DNA from: Ridgeia piscesae
Taxonomy: Eukaryota > Annelida > Polychaeta > Sabellida > Siboglinidae
Direction of reading: 5' to 3'
Assembly (NCBI GenBank): GCA_025642075.2
Contig: JAODUO010000477.1
Coordinates: 432,501 to 496,500 of the forward strand
DNA: 64,000 bases
Each line of letters starts with the position of its first letter. The first letter of the stretch is position 1. The notes under the pieces were generated by a model. That model had not been told where the DNA came from, did not search any database, and saw only the letters and a program-made list of their open reading frames with translations. Shown piece after piece: positions 25,786-50,147 of this stretch. The translations under genes were made by a program, and so were the position numbers.

Positions 25786-28700
25786 ATGCTTGATAAATTA
25801 AAAGGACGACTGTCCCTAAGCCTCCGGTCGAATACTCGGAATAGCATGGCGCATATCTGGCAGGGAACACGTAGCGCTTCGATGCCGGGAGCTTCGCTGG
25901 GGATGATCGAAGTGGCGAAGACGAAACAAAGCGGCCTTCTGCAAGACTCCCCCCGAGACAATGGCGTGCCGCCGGTCGACCATAACGGTGGTTTGGTGCA
26001 AATCGGAGGACGACATCAGTCGACAACAGCAACAGGTACACGCACCAGCGCAATGCCAGTCGGCGTGCTGGATCCTTTGGTGAGTTGACTCTCCTAGATG
26101 GCAGTACCAACTTAAAACGATGGTGTCTGCCCCTATGGTTTATTTTAATTTATTTACAATTACGTTCCTATTACTACATCTAAGTTGAAGGTTTACTGCG
26201 TGCATACTTGTATTTTGTTACTTTATTAAGTTCGGAGCAATGTTCGTCATTTGAAAGATTCCCCCCGTAATCCGTTCAAATGGTAAACAAAACATCCAGT
26301 TTCAAAATAGAAGTGACTGTCAATAATGCCGGAGCGAGCACAATTAAGCGCAACAGGCGCGGGTAATCTACTGGTTACCATGTCCACCTGGCACAACGGC
26401 GGTCCAGGTTCAATGCCCGGTCACGAGAGGCATGGTATATTTGGTGTAAAACCTGGCTCTCAACATTGGTGATTGTGTGAATCTGACCCAGTCTCAATTT
26501 GTGACGTAAACAAACACTGAGGACGACAAGAACCCTGGCAGTGACCACCCCCAGTGGTCGGCTTGGCGTAAATGTTCTGAAACAGACTGACTAGTTCAAT
26601 GATAGCTCATAAGAGCATAACGTTGTAATCACAATATGTACAGACTAGTCAGTAGTTAGTTGGTAGAACCCAGCCGAGTGCTGGAAACAACTAGAACTAG
26701 AATACCCTTTGATGTTTAACTTTCCCACTTTCTTGACAACAAACGTCTTGTTTCAAATTCTGGATAGAGGATCAGGCCTTTAACATTCGTCCATAGGCTC
26801 ACCGAAACCAAAACAACTTTCATGTTCTCCAAAAATAATTTCTTTGCATTTTTGAATAGATCTTTTAATCTAGAACTACTGTCTGTATTGCGTGTTGTGG
26901 TCAGGTGTCGGGGGCGGGCCTGGCGAAGGAGGAGAGCATGGCCCACGGCTACCGACTCGGCGACATCATCGGAATGGGTGTTTTCTCACACGTCCACATC
27001 GCACTAATCAGGAAAAACCAGGATTCGGTGCAGTCTTCGAAAAATAGGACATATGTGAGTAGCTCTATCTCTGAAGAATCCTAACGTTATTCAGTTGGAC
27101 GAAGACTGTAAAGCATTAACAATGCTAGATATTTCACTGTGAAAAAGGAATGTAATTTTTTTTAATGAAACGATAATTAAGAAATTACAAACTGGTACAA
27201 TTTCGTTTATTCCACGACGCCTCAGTTCACGTAGTCTCGATTACCCAGGCTCCGTGAGGTGGCAGCACTTTTAGCGTCTCACACGGATAACATTCAAAAG
27301 CCTGGTTACATACATTGTAGCATATTATTAAGTAAATGAAAGTTCTCAGCGAATTATCTCCAGTGTGGCTGAATGATTCCCGCGGAAGCTGAGACGGTGT
27401 TCCAACAAATATATCTGATGAACGTCGTAAGAACTGGACAATGCGCTACGTACGACTCTTTCTTTCGTAAAACATTGCTTTGCCTCTTTGTCGCGTTAGT
27501 CGTGGTGCAGCAGTGACATTTACGTTGACATTTGTCCACCAGTGACATTTACGTTGACTTTTGTCCAGCAGTGACATTTACGTTGACTTTTGTCCAGCAG
27601 TGCGCGCTGAAGGTGATGGACCAGAGGCGAGTGACGACGGTGTTTCGAGAGAAGTTTCTCCCTCGAGAGATCCTCGCCCTCCAAGCCTGCTGCGGACACA
27701 CTAACGTGGTAAGCGCTAACGATTTGTAACCGTTTACCGCTAGACGCGTCCTCGCCCGCCAGGCGTCGCTGCGGTTGATTGCGTCAGTACCAGCTCTTCT
27801 GTACGCCGGGACACGTCCCTTTCAAAAACTCAATGAAATCGCACACGAGGAGTGTGGTTATCCTCCGACCAAGTAGTGCTTTTGGGTGATTTCAGCCACA
27901 CGCGGCTCATGTTACATGCAATGTTTAGGATGTGAATGGATCACTATTATAGTCGTGTAGCCGTCTACAAATTGGGGCGGGTAATTGCATCTGACGCAGT
28001 GAAGTCAATTGCTATAATTGTATAGTTCGACTCCTCTCTGTCCCCAGCTTTAGGGAGACCATTGGCCAGGGATATAGTAACGACCCTTGGTTTGTGAGGA
28101 TGGCTAGACAAACAGCAAAACAGTTCTGTCTCCTTTGCATTCTTATGAGGATATATGATGTAAGGTCTAAAAATGATTCAGATTTGTTTACAATATCAGA
28201 AGACTCGAAGAACGTTGTACGTAGCAGAACACGAAGGTCCTCCCGTTCGTAATACTGGCTCTGAACCAACTAAAAGTACCCATAAACTAAGAAATTGTAA
28301 CGAACTGGTGTTTTCGAACACCGTGCCGTTGAAGTCCATTCGTGGGTTAAAAATACCATTCAAATACCATTGAATCATTTTTAATGGTACTTGAATGGTC
28401 CTAGGGGGTATTATGGCCAAGGGTATTTGAATGGTATCTGAATGGTTTTTTGAATGATATTTTGGATTCTTTGTACCGTCCAGTGGTATTGAATAGCATT
28501 TAAAAATACCGTTGGGAGTACCACTGAGTCCTACTGAAATATCACTGAATGGTCCAATTCAATGGTAATCAGTGGTATACCATTGGCTTTTTTTGTGTAA
28601 GGGTACCGCATATATTAAAAACACATCCATGTTAATGTCGCTATCAGAAATGTGCCCAATTCCTAAAACAACGATTCCACTGACTGTCAAGACGTCGCTA

Positions 28701-29536
28701 TTGCAAACTGTTATGAACAAGGCTTCAATTCCCGTCCAGGTGAAATTCTTGGACTTTTTCCAAACGAGCCATCACATCTACATTGTTACCGAGTACTGCG
28801 ACGGAGGCACTCTCCTCGCCTACATCAACGCGTGCTATGCCGCGGTACCCACTGGGGTCACGCACGCCAACGCCCAGAGCATCTTCCGTCAGATCTGCCT
28901 CGGGCTGCGTTACTGGTAAGCATAGAGCGTTTAATAGAAATCTCGCAACGTTGCAATACAAATTCTCGTGCTAACGAGATTTATTGATGTGCTGGCATGG
29001 CACAGGGCATATTGTTTTTATCGTTTTTATGCTGTTTTGCCAGTTTCATTCATGATTCTGTCCCCAACGACTCTAATGAATTATGTAGTATTTCGCATAC
29101 GGGCGTAAGTACCGCAACAGAAGCCTTCGTTGTAAGTGATGTAGGTTTTATAGGTATTCCACTCAACAAATCATCTAGAAGGTGGAAACTATTATGCAAA
29201 TAAATGATTATTTACAAAATGTCTGTATTGCAGTAATTTCGACTTTTTCGGCTTACGCACAACGAAACGGGGATCAATTGTGTACGGTATTAGACATCAG
29301 TTGTATCATAAATACATAAATATACTCCTGTGCCCACCCGCAAGTCTGCCTCTCCAGCACGACGTATTTTACCATGTAACCACAATAGGCCCCAACAGAA
29401 TGTATACAGACCCTAAATATGGTGCGTTTATTAATATAACTATGATCGAGCTAGCGAATTTTACATTATGTATGTATGTATGTAGGTAGGTAGGTAGATA
29501 GGTAGGTGTGCGTGCGTGCGTGCGTGCGTGCGTGCG

Positions 29537-29613
<77 letters not shown>

Positions 29614-30622
29614 ATTTATGTAAGTATGTGTATGTATGTATGTATGTATGTATGTATGTATGTGTGCATATGCGTAACCTTATGTGATGTTTTTCCTTCT
29701 AGACGATTTGTGTCTCAGGCGATAATACCACACGAATATAACAACACATTTAAAAATACCCCAAATGTACTATATACTAAGGGCCTATAGTTTCTGCACC
29801 AAGTATGTCGTGGCTACCTTGTCTGGGTATTCAAACCGATGCACCAGGGTATCATGACCTTATGATGAATGATAAATAGTACGTCATGACCAGCTTTTGA
29901 CGAATGATAAATAGTACGTCATGACCAGCTTTTGACGAATGATAAATAGTACGTCATGACCAGCTTTTGACGAATGATAAATAGTACGTCATAACCAGCT
30001 TTTGACGAATGATAAATAGTACGTCATGACCAGCTTTTGACGAATGATAAATAGTACGTCATGACCAGCTTTTGACGAATGATAAATAGTACGTCATGAC
30101 CAGCTTTTGACGAATGATAAATAGTACGTCATAACCAGCTTTTGACGAATGATAAATAGTACGTCATAACCAGCTTTTGACGAATGATAAATAGTACGTC
30201 ATAACCAGCTTTTGACGAATGATAAATAGTACGTCATAACCAGCTTTTGAATGATAAATAGTACGTCATGAGCAGCTTGTGATGTTTGTAGCCACAGCCG
30301 AGGCATCGCACATCGGGACCTAAAGTGTGAAAACATCCTCTTGGACCAGCACAACAACGTGAAGATAGCGGGTAGGCACAACTCAACATATGAACCAGTT
30401 TGAAGGCTTTCAGCATATTGTCACAGCGATACTTTGCATGGCGTGTTAATTAAAAATAATACTGATTGATTGTTTAAAACAAACTTTACTGAATTGATGA
30501 GTGAATGCAAGCGTGTTTGGGTGCATCCGCGTCGTATTCCGATTTTTCAAAGCATTGTAGTGCCACTGAAATACTACATTTTGTCAAGTATGGCTAAACG
30601 ATCCGGATTCTTTATGATGAAG

Positions 30623-30709
<87 letters not shown>

Positions 30710-33700
30710 TAAAGGGGCTTAGTTAACGAACAATTTGCGTGATTCTGGTGTATTCCTACACTATCATTAATTCCACGTTAAAAGTGAACTGGTCGTGTCG
30801 TTAATTTTATATAGTTCTGGTAAAATAACCTTTTTGGCAAACATATTTCAAGTGTTTGTGTTTACCGTTCATGCCAATGCCATCCATGACAACATAAGCA
30901 TATATCATAGTTATGTGTCGCACTCTACGTCAGCAAAATGTCAGTAACTTCCAAATATTGCAATGTCTCAAGTTTCACCCAAGACGTATTAATTTGGTTG
31001 CGAACATTCATTTAATTGCAACATGGTCACAAGCGATTTCCCCAAACAATACTATTCGGCATAATCACATCACACGCATGGGGTATTGTAATCATTTATA
31101 AATGTCCTTCCCGTGTTGTTTATATAAACACGGTATGTAATTCGTTGTCTTAGCAACAGCGGACAGAAATCGACCATTTGACCCATATGTTTCTGTGATG
31201 CCATGGTAATCGTCTGGTTGCGTGTAAGATGTTGCATAGCTTTGCATGTGTCTTTACTTACTTACTTACTTACTTATGCCTGATTGCTCGCTGGGAGCAT
31301 AGGCCATCGACCAAGGAACGCCACCGTTTTCTGTCCGTGGCCATCTTCTCCATTTCTCTCCTGGTGTATCCCATCTCCTTCGTTTCTTTTTCTGTGTCTC
31401 TTTGCCAGGTGTTTCGTGGCCTACCTCTTCGTCTCTTCCCTGGGGGGGTTCCATGTGATGGCTTGACGGGTGATGGTGTTTGGTGGTTTCCTGAGTGTAT
31501 GTCCTATCCACCTCCATTTTCTCTTCTTTATTTCATTTTCTATGGTTCTATTGGTCATTTTCCAGAGTGTAGTGTTGGATATCTTGTCTGACCACTTCAG
31601 GTGTAGGATTCTACGCAGGCATTTGTTGATGAAGGTCTGTATTCTTTTTAGTGTCTTCTGTGTACTTCGCCATGTCTCCGATCCATAGAGTAAAACTGCC
31701 TTGACATTTGAATTGAATATTCTCAGTTTGGTGTTAGTTTTAATTTGTTTTGCTCTCCAAATTTTTCTCAACATGATGAATGCAACTCTTGCTTTCTGTA
31801 TCCTTGCTTTGACGTCTTCTGCTGTGCCTCCATGTTTGTTGATTGTACTGCCCAGGTATGTGAATGAGTCTGTCTCTTCCAGCGGCTCTCCGTTCATTGT
31901 AATGGGGTTGTTGTTCTTTGTGTTGGCTTTCATAATCCTTGTCTTGCTTCTGTTGATGTTGAGTCCTAGCTGTGTTGACACTGTGTTTAGTAGCTCTGTT
32001 TTTTCCTGCATTTGTTGATGGCTGTGTGAGAGGAGAGCGAGGTCATCCGCAAAGTCCAGGTCCTCCAACTGGCTCCAAGGTGTCCACTGGATCCCATTTC
32101 TTCTATATTTTGTAGTCTTTTCATGATCCAGTCTATGGCGAGCAGGAATAAGAATGGTGACAGAAGACATCCTTGCCTCACTCCTGTCTTCACCATGAAG
32201 GAGTCTGTAAGTTGTCCTGCATGAATGACCCTGCATGCCATATCTTCGTAACTATTTCTTATCAGAGATATAAGTTTATTCGGTATCCCGTAGTGCTGTA
32301 GAAGCTTCCACAGTGTATCTCTGTCGAGGCTATCAAATGCCTTCTCGTAGTCTACAAAGTTTATGTACAGGGATGAGTCCCATTCCATGGATTGTTCAAC
32401 AATGATTCGCAGTGTTGCTATTTGGTCTGTGCATGATCTGTCTTTGCGGAAGCCAGCTTGGTGGTCTCTGAGCTTGGCATCCACCCCTGTCTTCAGTCTG
32501 TCCAAGATGACTCTGTTGAGGACCTTTCCGGGTACTGATAGGAGCATTATCCCTCTGTAGTTATTACAATCTTGCATATCTCCTTTCTTTGGGAGCTTCA
32601 CGAGGTATCCTTCTTTCCATTCAGTTGGTATTTCTTCTTGCTCCCATATCTTCCCCAATAGATCATGCAGTATCTCTGTGGAGGTCTCTATGTCAGCCTT
32701 GATTGCCTCGGCAGGAATTTTGTCTGGGCCTGAAGCTTTCCCTCTCTTCATGTGATGGATGGCTTTCTCAATCTCTGCCTTACTTGGTCTTTCGCAGTTT
32801 ATCTGGAGAACTTCTTCAGCTGGTGTGATGTCTGGAGGGTTCTGGGGTGGTGGCCGGTTTAGCAGTTCTTCAAAATGTTCCCTCCATCTCTTCAACTGGT
32901 CTTCGTCACTGGTAAGTACATTGCCATTCTTATCTTTGATAGGTCTGTCTGTACGCTTGTACTTTCCTGCTAATTTTCTTGTTATTTCATACAGTTGTTT
33001 CATGTTTCCTTGGGCTGATGCATCCTCTGCTTCCTTGGCTAGGTCTTCAATGAAGTTTGCCTTGTCTGTTTTTACGCTGTTCTTGACTGCTCTGTTTGCC
33101 TCTGTGTACTCTTCCTGGGCTGTTGCTTTTGCTGCTCTCGTTCGGCTGTTGTTAATTGCACCTTTCTTTTCCTTCCTCACTTGCATTTTGTTGAGAGTGT
33201 CTGCAGAAATCCAGTCTTTTTGTTGGTATTTCTTCTTTCCCAGAACTTCGCTGCATGTGCTGGTCCACATCTCCTTGATCTGTTGCCATTGTGTGTCTAT
33301 GTCCATGTTTCCTTCGTCAAGAAGATCTTGTAGGGCTTCATATTTGTTTCTGACTGTAAGTCGGAAGGTCTCTGTTGTCACCCTGTCCTTTAGGAAGTCC
33401 ACATTGTACTGCGTTCTGGTGCTCCTCTTGACTTTTCTCTTCTTTAGCTTCATCTTCATTCTGGCCAGCACTAGATGGTGGTCTGAGGCTGCATCTGCCC
33501 CTCTCTGCACTCTCACATCCTGCATTGATCTTCTGAACTTCCGTCCTATGCAGATATGATCTATTTGATTTTCTGTTCTGTGGTTTGGTGATACCCAGGT
33601 TGCCTTATGAATCCTGCGATGCGGGAACACGCTGCCTCCGATGATCATGTTGTTAAATGCACAAAAGTCAGCCAACATCTCGCCATTTTCATTCATTTTG

Positions 33701-35967
33701 CCAAGTCCCTGTCTGCCCATGACTTCTTCGTACCCGCTGTTGTCTGATCCAATTTTGGCGTTCAAATCTCCCATGAGTATTGTCATGTCCTTCTCTTTCA
33801 GTTTGTCACACAATGTTTGCAGTTTGTTGTAAAAGTCCTCCTTTGTTTCCTCATCCTTGTCGTTTGTGGGTGCGTAGCACTGGATGATGTTGAGCTTGAT
33901 GTTTTCTTTCTTTGTTTTGAACGAGGCATAGATGATCCTTGGTCCCGCCGCTTCCCAGCTAATGAGAGCATTCTGTGCCTCATGTGACAACATGAAGGCC
34001 ACGCCTTCTGTGTGATGTGCGTCTTCCTCTTCATGCCCCGAGTACAGTATCATTTCTCCCGTATTCAGTCTGACTTGCCCGACTGTGTCCACCTCGTTTC
34101 ACATAGCCCTAATACTGTGATGTTGTAGGCCCGTCGTTCCCTTGCTATTTGGGCTGCTTTGTTTGCTTCGAACATGGTTCTCACGTTCCATGTTCCGATT
34201 TTTGATATTTTCTTGGAAGACAAGAAGGGTATCGGCGATGTAGCTTCCTTACGGCTTTCACTGCATGGCGTCATACTCTCCCCAGGAGGCCCTCCCTCTC
34301 CCAAGTTCAGTAGAGTTCCTTTGGTCGATGTTTTCGTAACAATCTGTTTTTTACGGGAAAGGGTTGTTAGCCCTTTGCCCAACCCTCCTCTTTTCTCAGC
34401 CGGGCTTGGGACCGTCCATGGCAGAGTGTCTTTACTAAGTGAATTGAATTGACCACTTCTTCTTATTTCAGACTTCGGGTTTGCGTACATCATAGGAACG
34501 AATAATTTCAAACGCGAGCAACTGAATACATTATGTGGCAGTTACGTGTATTCGGCGCCAGAGGTCCTCATGGGCTTTACTTATGACGGTTTCCTCGCTG
34601 ACGTATGGAGCACGTAAGGCCAATAAGCGTAGTTGTAGCAAATTGTGCTGTCACATCTGATTGGATTAAATTTGCAGAGGTTTAGGAATCCCGTGATTGG
34701 CTGGAATTACAGCGTACGTGTACACCGCCTCCTGTTGCGTCAAACATGAGCTTATTCTTCTTTCATTTTAAAGAATTCCAAATGGATTTTTGTAAATATT
34801 TACTTTACAATGTCATAGCGTATGCCAGTGTTTCATTGTTTGCAGCATGTTATGACAAATGCAGCTACCCGGAATATATGCCTTTTGAATTGAACGTGTC
34901 ATTGAAAAATAAATTGTAAAATGTATAGGTGAGGGATGACATGGTAATATCAATATTTCTGTTTAAATACCATTACGCCATTTATTTAGGAAATTATTCA
35001 TATTAGTTTAAAAAAAAACATTGTTGAACCAAAGGTATACTTTTTGCATCTTGTATGATTGGCTCTTAACATGACTGGCATAAACAGTAGGTCATTAGAT
35101 ATAAGTGTAATTTATATAGTCGTAATCCATGTCGCAGGGGAGTCATCTTATTTGCAATCGTCAACGGCACGCTACCTTATAGCGAAGACAGACTTAAAGA
35201 CGTCACTGAAAGCATGCGTTTCCAGCGGCTCACATTCAGAGACGACACACGACCTAGTAAGTGTGGGGGGAATGGTATATGCCACTGACAAATTGTCTAA
35301 GCTTAATATATCTACCTCCCATCTTCTCCCTCGTCGTGCTACATCGGAAGAACTGGTCCACGGTTCAGTCTGCGGTCATAACAATCTCTCTCGATTGTTC
35401 TCGGCTTTCAGCGACGGTGTCCTCTCTTGGCCGTTTGTACGTGCCTTTCAAGATCTCACCTTTCTTTCCATTTAAGTTTTTGTCATCTTTTCCTCTTCTT
35501 GTTCTTCTCTCATTTTCTAGTCGTTCTCTGAACGCGTCCTGCCAATTTTAATCTGTTCCCTATTTTGTTTTGGGCGTTTCTACGTGCCAATTGCTTGTCA
35601 AAGTTCTCTAGTAAAACACAAAGTGTAGTGCTCTGATGCCGAATCAAACTTAGCAACTCATTGAAGTGCACACGATAAATATGTTTTGATTAAACATCAA
35701 TGTGAAATATGTTTGAAGAAGGAATGTCTAGATGTTTTATTGTAAGAGTATGCTTTATTTTGGTGCATTTTAAAACACAAACATGTACTTGTTTCTTAGT
35801 AGATTGTAAGAGTAAATTAGAATTAGCAGCACCACTTACAGTGGCAAAATGTTTCAGGCGCGGTTCGACTGACACGGCGAATCTTGCAATGGGACCCGGA
35901 GAGCCGGCCTAGCCTATCGGCAATACTCCAATTTCCATTTCTGAGGAAAACCACACCACCATCTGAA
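25786..35967 (+). CDS. TSSK-like serine/threonine protein kinase, N-terminal and catalytic exons
   Basis: Eight exons: 25786-26079, 26905-27054, 27601-27708, 28740-28915, 30298-30371, 34472-34613, 35138-35256 and 35858-35967. Junctions are GT..AG, phases agree (0,0,0,2,1,2,1,0) and they give 391 codons. Residues 1-110 are a low-complexity extension. The kinase domain starts at GYRLGDIIG with glycine loop GMGVFSHV (121-128), beta-3 Lys152 in ALK, alpha-C Glu171, catalytic loop HRDLKCEN (248-255; Asp250, Asn255), DFG 268-270, [11 protein letters not shown] (288-298), DVWS (311-314), and C-lobe Arg in [15 protein letters not shown] and LCGS..Y.APEV are typical of the testis-specific kinase (TSSK) branch of CAMK kinases. 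All catalytic residues are present, so activity is expected. The last exon could also use an acceptor at 35840, but only 35858 keeps frame. A LINE fills the HRD-to-DFG intron. Confidence 0.85.
26138..26345 (+). repeat. Copy 1 of a ~280-bp dispersed repeat, interrupted
   Basis: Shares TTACTTTATTAAGTTCGGA, AAATGGTAAACAAAACATCC and related blocks with 47096-47372 and 60168-60500. The matching end (CCTTTGATGTTTAACTTTCC) resumes at 26706, so 26346-26697 is an insertion inside it. Confidence 0.7.
26346..26697 (+). mobile_element. tRNA-derived SINE nested in the dispersed repeat
   Basis: GCGCGGGTAATCTACTGG heads a tRNA-like region with B box GGTTCAATGCC (26407-26417). A body follows containing CCCCCAGTGGTCGGCTTGG and CTGAAACAGACTGAC. 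It lies in kinase intron 1. Confidence 0.65.
27236..27306. repeat. Dispersed GAGGTGGCAGCAC repeat
   Basis: Most complete copy of the family also seen at 22982, 23243 and 24596. Both the CCAGGCTCC and CACACGGATAACATTCAAAAGCC halves are present. Confidence 0.6.
27511..27600 (+). repeat. 29-bp repeat x3 carrying the kinase exon 3 acceptor
   Basis: CAGTGACATTTACGTTGAC starts at 27511, 27540 and 27569. Each unit ends in TTTGTCCA(G/C)CA. The annotated exon begins right after the third unit's GTCCAGCAG (27600). Earlier copies provide extra AG sites 29 and 58 bases upstream; the first repeat end reads CCACCAG rather than CCAGCAG. Confidence 0.85.
28340..28600. repeat. Cluster of AATGGTA / TACCATT motifs
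   Basis: Many variants of ACCATTCAAATACCATTGAA occur in both orientations, ending in a T-rich GTGTAAGGG. It may be a short non-autonomous element with internal subrepeats. Confidence 0.45.
29468..29662. repeat. Compound TGTA / TAGG / GTGC / GT microsatellite
   Basis: Successive tetranucleotide tracts built from ATGT, GTAG, GTGC and GT units in kinase intron 4. Confidence 0.9.
29865..30280. repeat. 35-bp minisatellite, about 12 units, ending at a splice acceptor
   Basis: Units contain GAATGATAAATAGTACGTCA and CCAGCTTTTGAC. Some have ATGACC and others ATAACC. The last, shortened unit ends 18 bases before the acceptor of the HRDLKCEN exon (30298). Confidence 0.95.
30626..30706. repeat. (AT)n microsatellite
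   Basis: Pure AT run of about 40 units in kinase intron 5. Confidence 0.95.
31259..34425 (-). mobile_element. Near-complete non-LTR retrotransposon (endonuclease + reverse transcriptase)
   Basis: Lies antisense in the kinase intron between the HRD and DFG exons. Reading on the minus strand: [18 protein letters not shown] (endonuclease start, near 34200), [21 protein letters not shown] (near 33470), then reverse transcriptase with [33 protein letters not shown] and [10 protein letters not shown] (near 32060), and a C-terminal [10 protein letters not shown]. Frameshifts near 34075 and 32100 inactivate it. The 3' end is a (TAAG)n tail at 31259-31275. An 11-bp direct repeat, GTGTCTTTACT, flanks it at 31248-31258 and 34426-34436, so the boundaries are well defined. 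The clade (RTE-like or I-like) is uncertain. Confidence 0.9.
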
Positions 35968-35970
35968 GTA

Positions 35971-35971
35971 C

Positions 35972-36007
<36 letters not shown>

Positions 36008-36870
36008 TATATATATTATAAGATCCAAATATATTGCCATTTTAAGATGGCTAAACGGTGTAAATGTTGTGTGTATATTGGCAAAAGTGTATAATGGCAA
36101 AATTAGCACACAAAAATTCTGTTGATTAAAAATGGCATAACGTTTTATTTATACATCTATTAAAATATTGTTTTCAGGATTTTGAAATACATTGACTAGA
36201 TTCATTAGTTACGAAATTCATTTTTTCATTCTAATTAATGTATTTAATTAGTTATTATTAGTTAAATAACGCACAACCCCAACAGACACAGACATTATAA
36301 TTAAAGATCATAATGACTTGTGACTATGAAGATATTTACATGCATATTATGCAATATGTATGACCACATTAATAATGGTAATAAATATGCATTATCAAAT
36401 CATATAATAGTAATCATTTATGTAACTAGTACGAATTTGATAATTAAAATGCAACCATGACCAACTGATACACTTCAGTGAAGGACATAATGTCCACGAT
36501 TGTGAAGATATTAATACATAAGATGAAAAGTGTATAACCACATTACCAATGGTTGCAAATGAACATTAACAAATCATATAATAATGTTTTCAATTATACA
36601 TTACTGGCTAATTGACGCGCAACATTGACGTGCCGACACATTTAAGTAAATGGTCATAATATCCATGATTATGAAGACAGTATCATTAATTTTATGCAAG
36701 CAGTAAACCACATTAATTGTGGTAATATATGCACATTAACATAGTCATAGCAGTTATTAATGACTTTATTAATAAATTAATAAGTCAATACTGACAAAAT
36801 AGGACATAAACTAACTCAACATGACAATGAAATACATACGCATACTTCACTGTGTGTATGTGTGACTGTC
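35971..36870. other. (AT)n run then AT-rich sequence
   Basis: (AT)n at 35971-36002 follows the kinase exon donor directly. The remaining 850 bases contain related ~170-base blocks (TGACTATGAAGAT, ACCACATTAATAATGGTAATAAATATG near 36310-36390, 36485-36560 and 36655-36735) that look like a degenerate tandem repeat. No genes are visible. Confidence 0.5.
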
Positions 36871-36877
36871 GTAACAG

Positions 36878-50147
<13,270 letters not shown>

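Noticed and set aside
25709..26110. 133-codon minus-strand ORF opposite kinase exon 1
   Set aside because: A shadow of the plus-strand exon, which has a start, a donor and frame continuity into the kinase domain.
26346..26420. tRNA gene
   Set aside because: The B box is good, but the arms do not pair fully and the sequence continues into a SINE body.
29865..30280. CRISPR-like or satellite-encoded RNA array
   Set aside because: Head-to-tail 35-bp minisatellite without spacers or promoter signals.
31259..34425. Host gene of the craniofacial-development-protein-2 type
   Set aside because: The endonuclease and reverse transcriptase motifs, frameshifts, 3' tail and target-site duplication show a retrotransposon.
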